Source: JBHJHK01 sp050330975 (GTDB taxonomy: Bacteria; Pseudomonadota; Gammaproteobacteria; Competibacterales; Competibacteraceae). From it: a DNA stretch of 9,712 nt. Shown one piece after another: positions 6,924 to 9,712 of the stretch (positions are counted from its first letter, which is position 1; each line of letters starts with the position of its first letter). Location: contig JBHJHK010000454.1 in assembly GCA_050330975.1 (NCBI GenBank), positions 1 to 9,712 on the forward strand, in the 5' to 3' direction. Under the pieces are notes generated by a model that was not told where the DNA came from, ran no database searches, and was given only the letters and a program-made list of their open reading frames with translations. A program made the translations under genes and the position numbers.

Positions 6924-8029
6924 GGGGTGGTCACTCCGGGGTGTAGGGGGTTGAGGCCGGCCAAGGCCAAGGCCCGATCGGCGATGGCGGTGGCCCCATC
7001 AATGGTGGCACAGCGCCGGGCCTTGGCCGCCAGGGCCAGCGCGGTGGCCCGGTCGGCGAGCAGCTCTGCAAGCTCCGCCGCCAGGACGGCGGGGCCGAGT
7101 TTCTCCTGGGGCAACAGCCGGGCGGCCCCAGCGTCCAGGAGAAATTGGGCGTTGTGGCGCTGGTGGTCGTCGGTGGCGTGGGGATAGGGCACCAGGATGG
7201 CGCCCACCCCCGCCGCCGCCAGTTCGGCCACGGTGAGGGCCCCGGCCCGGCTCACCACCAAATCGGCCCAGGCGTAGGCCGCTGCCATGTCGTCGATAAA
7301 GGCCGACGTATCGGCCTCCACCGCCGCTGCGGCGTAGGCCGCCCGGGTGATTTCCAGGCCTTTGGCCCCCGTCTGGTGAACCACGACGGGGCGTAGGTGG
7401 GCTGGCAATGGGGCCAAGGCGGCGGGCAGGGCTTCGTTGAGGGCCAGCGCCCCCTGGCTGCCCCCCAACACCAACAGCCGCAAAGGGCCCGTGCGCTGGG
7501 CAAAACGCTCTTCCGGGGGCGGTAGGGCGGCGATGGCGGCCCGCACCGGATTGCCCACCACCTGGACCCGACGCCCGGGGGGGAAGGCGGCGGGAAACCC
7601 CGCCAACACCTCGTGGGCCAGGGGCGCCAGCCAGCGGTTGGTGGTTCCCGCCCGGGCGTTTTGTTCGTGGATCAACAGGGGAATACCCAAGGCCCTGGCC
7701 GCCAGGCCGCCGGGGCCGCTGACAAACCCCCCCATGCCGATGGCCACCCGGGGCCGGTGGCGCCCCAGGGCAACGGCGGCCTGGAGGGTGGCCCGCCCCA
7801 CCATCCAGGGGGCAGTGGCCCAGCGCTTCCAGGAGGTGCCCCGCAACCCCCGGACCTGGATCCACTCCACGGTGAAGCCCTCGGCCGGCACCCGCTGGGC
7901 CTCCAGACCCTGGCGAGTCCCCAACCACACCACGGCCAAACCCCGCTGGCGCAGCACCTCAGCCACCGCCAAGGCCGGAAACACATGGCCGCCAGTGCCC
8001 CCAGCCATGATCATCGCCGTCGCCGTCAC
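6920..8029 (-). CDS. murG: Lipid II-forming GlcNAc transferase MurG
   Basis: MurG is the membrane-associated GT28 glycosyltransferase that transfers GlcNAc from UDP-GlcNAc to lipid I, making lipid II on the inner face of the membrane. The protein is 369 residues. The N-domain glycine loop GGTGGHVFP is at 10-18, and the second loop, GMGGFVSGPG, is at 98-107, followed by HEQN at 121-124. The C-domain loop GGSQGA is at 189-194, and the donor-binding region SRAGALTVAEL at 260-270 includes E269, which contacts the UDP ribose in E. coli MurG. The start is a GTG overlapping the ftsW stop as GTGA, with GGGGGAGG four bases upstream. ATG codons at Met6 and Met8 are less well placed. Rossmann-fold positions and spacing fit the family throughout. 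Confidence 0.98.
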   Translation of the reverse strand: MTATAMIMAGGTGGHVFPALAVAEVLRQRGLAVVWLGTRQGLEAQRVPAEGFTVEWIQVRGLRGTSWKRWATAPWMVGRATLQAAVALGRHRPRVAIGMGGFVSGPGGLAARALGIPLLIHEQNARAGTTNRWLAPLAHEVLAGFPAAFPPGRRVQVVGNPVRAAIAALPPPEERFAQRTGPLRLLVLGGSQGALALNEALPAALAPLPAHLRPVVVHQTGAKGLEITRAAYAAAAVEADTSAFIDDMAAAYAWADLVVSRAGALTVAELAAAGVGAILVPYPHATDDHQRHNAQFLLDAGAARLLPQEKLGPAVLAAELAELLADRATALALAAKARRCATIDGATAIADRALALAGLNPLHPGVTTP

Positions 8030-9243
8030 CGGACCTCCCCCTGGGGCTTGGGGGTTTCACCCGGGGGGTCTTGGGCCTCCGGGGCGTCCTCCCCCCGATC
8101 CGCCCCGTTGGCTGTCTCGACGCCGATGCGCAGCAACAGCCCCAGGGCGGCACACATCACCACCAAGCTGCTACCGCCGTAGCTCATGAGGGGCAAGGTC
8201 AAACCCTTGGTGGGGAGCAACCCCAAATTGACCCCCATGTTGATCAACGCCTGGAGACCAAACCACAGGCCGATCCCGGCGGCCAAGGTGGCGGCAAAGG
8301 TATCATTTTGGGCCTGGGCCGGGGCGCTGATGGCAAAGGCCCGCCCCACCACCACGGCGAACAACACCACCACCCCCACCACGCCCCAAAGGCCCAGCTC
8401 TTCGGCCAGGACGGCGAAGATAAAGTCGGTGTGGGCCTCGGGGAGAAAGGCCAGCTTTTGCACGCTGTGGCCCAAGCCACTGCCGTCCCCCCCGCCGAGT
8501 CCCACGGCGATGAGGGCGTGGACCAGTTGAAAGCCGCTGCCGAAGGGGTCGGCGAAGGGGTCGAAGAAACTCAACAGGCGCCGCAGGCGGTATTCCGACG
8601 AGCAGATCAACACCAGCAACACCAGGGCCACTACCCCCTGGAGGGCCACAAACCGGCTGACGTGGACCCCGGCCAGGAACATCATCCCCAGGGCCATGGC
8701 CAACAACACCGCAGCGGCGCCAAAATCGGGCTCCAACAGCAACAGCAGCCCCAACAAACCCAACACCAACAACGGTTTGAGCATGGCCCACCACTGGTGA
8801 GCCATGGCCTGGCCATGGCGATCCAAGTAGCCGGCCAAGTAGATGAGCACCAACAGTTTGGCCGGCTCCGACACCTGGAGGTTGACCACCCCGAGGTCGA
8901 TCCAGCGGGTACTGCCGTTGACCTCGCGCCCCACCCCGGGAATCAACACCAACACCAGCAACCCCACCGCCGCCGCCAAGGCCAGCCCAGACCTGTACTC
9001 CCAAAAGCCCAGGGGAATGGCCAGCATGAGTCGGGCGGCGACGAGCCCCACCACCAGGAATACCCCTTGGCGCAGGGCGAAGTGGAAGGGTTGGTCGTAG
9101 CGCTCCACCGCCAAGGGCAGGGAGGCCGAGGTGAGCATCAACAGCCCCAAGGCGGCGAGCCCTGCCGCCGCCAGACACAGCGGTCCGTCCAGGCCCTGGG
9201 ACCCCGGGGCTTCGGCCTTGGGGGGGAGCGATATCAAAGACAC
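8026..9243 (-). CDS. ftsW: Septal peptidoglycan polymerase FtsW (SEDS family)
   Basis: FtsW is the SEDS glycosyltransferase that polymerises lipid II at the septum together with the transpeptidase FtsI. The protein is 405 residues and very hydrophobic, with about ten membrane segments spread from about 21 to 375. Conserved SEDS motifs include NGSTRWID (109-116), GLGHSVQKL (256-264), EAHTDFIFA (269-277) with the aspartate (D273) equivalent to the essential one in characterised FtsW proteins, and SYGGSS (354-359). The cytoplasmic C-tail after about 378 is short and rich in Pro, Glu and Asp. Two motif departures were noted: QVSE (123-126), where QPSE or QPAE is usual, and GGGDGSGLG, where hydrophobic residues usually replace the Gly-Asp. 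The start is a GTG overlapping the murD end by 10 bases, with AAGGGAGG five bases upstream. FtsW is preferred over RodA because of the dcw location and the LPEAHTDFIFA match. Confidence 0.97.
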   Translation of the reverse strand: MSLISLPPKAEAPGSQGLDGPLCLAAAGLAALGLLMLTSASLPLAVERYDQPFHFALRQGVFLVVGLVAARLMLAIPLGFWEYRSGLALAAAVGLLVLVLIPGVGREVNGSTRWIDLGVVNLQVSEPAKLLVLIYLAGYLDRHGQAMAHQWWAMLKPLLVLGLLGLLLLLEPDFGAAAVLLAMALGMMFLAGVHVSRFVALQGVVALVLLVLICSSEYRLRRLLSFFDPFADPFGSGFQLVHALIAVGLGGGDGSGLGHSVQKLAFLPEAHTDFIFAVLAEELGLWGVVGVVVLFAVVVGRAFAISAPAQAQNDTFAATLAAGIGLWFGLQALINMGVNLGLLPTKGLTLPLMSYGGSSLVVMCAALGLLLRIGVETANGADRGEDAPEAQDPPGETPKPQGEVR

Positions 9244-9712
9244 AAAGACCTCCCTTGGACCGCCTGGGCAAAGGCGTCGCCCCGGGCGGCAAAATCCCGG
9301 TACAGGTCAAAACTGGCGCAGGCCGGAGCCAGCAATACGGCGTCGCCGGGCTCGGCCAGCGCCGCCGCCCGCTCGACGGCCTGATCCATATCCCTGACGT
9401 GAACCACGGGGACGACCCCCTCCAAGACGGCGGCCAGGCGCGGCGCATCGCGACCCATGAGCACCGCGGCCCGCCCCACGGGTCCCAGGGCCGCCGCCAA
9501 GGGGGTGAAATCCTGGCCCTTACCCACCCCCCCGGCGATGAGGACCACCTTGCCATGGTCTGCGGCGCTGGCCACGGCGGCCACGGCGGCCCCCACATTG
9601 GTGGCCTTGTTTTCGTCGATGTAACGGACGCCGCCGACGGTGGCCAGGTGTTGGCAGCGGTGGTACAGACCGTCGAAGCGCCGCAACACCCCCGCCATGG
9701 CCTCGGGATCCA
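9234..9712 (-). CDS. murD: UDP-N-acetylmuramoylalanine--D-glutamate ligase MurD (3' part)
   Basis: MurD adds D-glutamate to UDP-MurNAc-L-Ala with ATP in the cytoplasm. Only the last 158 codons or so are in the window; the 5' part lies beyond 9712, and the ATG at 9698 is internal (GLYHRCQ follows it), not the start. What is seen matches the end of the central ATPase domain and the C-terminal ligase domain: FDGLYHRC, IDENKATNVGA, IAGGVGKGQDFTPL and APACASFDLYRDF. By family knowledge the lysines in NKATN and GKGQDF, and the serine and final phenylalanine in ASFDLYRDF, correspond to E. coli K319, K348, S415 and F422, and all are kept. Two substitutions are unusual: Glu-Asn replaces Asp-Ser before KATN, and Val replaces Asp in GGDGK. 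Its end overlaps ftsW by 10 bases, the expected dcw order. Confidence 0.95.
   Translation of the reverse strand, partial: DPEAMAGVLRRFDGLYHRCQHLATVGGVRYIDENKATNVGAAVAAVASAADHGKVVLIAGGVGKGQDFTPLAAALGPVGRAAVLMGRDAPRLAAVLEGVVPVVHVRDMDQAVERAAALAEPGDAVLLAPACASFDLYRDFAARGDAFAQAVQGRSLCL
9249..9256 (-). promoter_or_regulatory. Ribosome binding site that fixes the ftsW GTG start
   Basis: The minus strand reads AAGGGAGG, then TCTTT, then GTG. This near-perfect Shine-Dalgarno at five bases lies inside the end of murD and supports the GTG at 9243 as the ftsW start. Confidence 0.8.

Noticed and set aside
8071..9384. A 437-codon plus-strand open frame opposite ftsW and murD
   Set aside because: Its composition (His, Gln, Gly, Pro repeats) mirrors the Leu- and Val-rich codons of ftsW on the other strand. 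It has no ribosome site or domain.
1..9712. Search for a novel system, mobile element, CRISPR array, tRNA or toxin-antitoxin pair
   Set aside because: Every stretch above 163 bases is accounted for by intact dcw genes and lpxC. No direct-repeat arrays, transposase motifs, cloverleaf structures or foreign-looking codon use were seen.

Overview
This window is one stretch of a division and cell wall (dcw) cluster from a GC-rich Gram-negative bacterium. Every gene reads leftward on the minus strand. In transcription order (right to left) they are the 3' part of murD, then ftsW, murG, murC, murB, ftsQ, ftsA, ftsZ and lpxC. The order ending ftsQ-ftsA-ftsZ-lpxC, the FtsZ tail YLDIPAFLRRQAD and an E. 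coli-like LpxC point to a proteobacterium, most likely a gammaproteobacterium. The genus cannot be read from the sequence.

Layout. From 9712 to 3792 the genes murD, ftsW, murG, murC, murB and ftsQ are packed with overlaps of 1 to 17 bases, with GTG or ATG starts lying on or next to the previous gene's stop. This is the pattern of a translationally coupled operon. ftsA follows ftsQ after 13 bases. Two real gaps follow: 163 bases between ftsA and ftsZ, and 139 bases between ftsZ and lpxC. The second holds a clear perfect hairpin and a plausible extended -10 promoter. The last 161 bases, downstream of lpxC, are non-coding and rich in C and G homopolymers.

How the genes work together. MurD, MurC and MurB act in cytoplasmic peptidoglycan precursor synthesis. 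MurG makes lipid II, and FtsW polymerises it at the septum. FtsQ, FtsA and FtsZ belong to the divisome, with FtsA anchoring the FtsZ ring to the inner membrane. LpxC commits precursor to lipid A, so outer membrane synthesis sits beside division. The ddl gene that often lies between murB and ftsQ in related clusters is absent here.

All eight complete genes look intact, with no frameshifts. No RNA gene, mobile element, CRISPR array or foreign-looking segment was seen. This is a largely conventional core region. The points worth a second look are small: the missing ddl, the lpxC leader hairpin, a mini-ORF at the ftsA start, and unusual residues in MurD.
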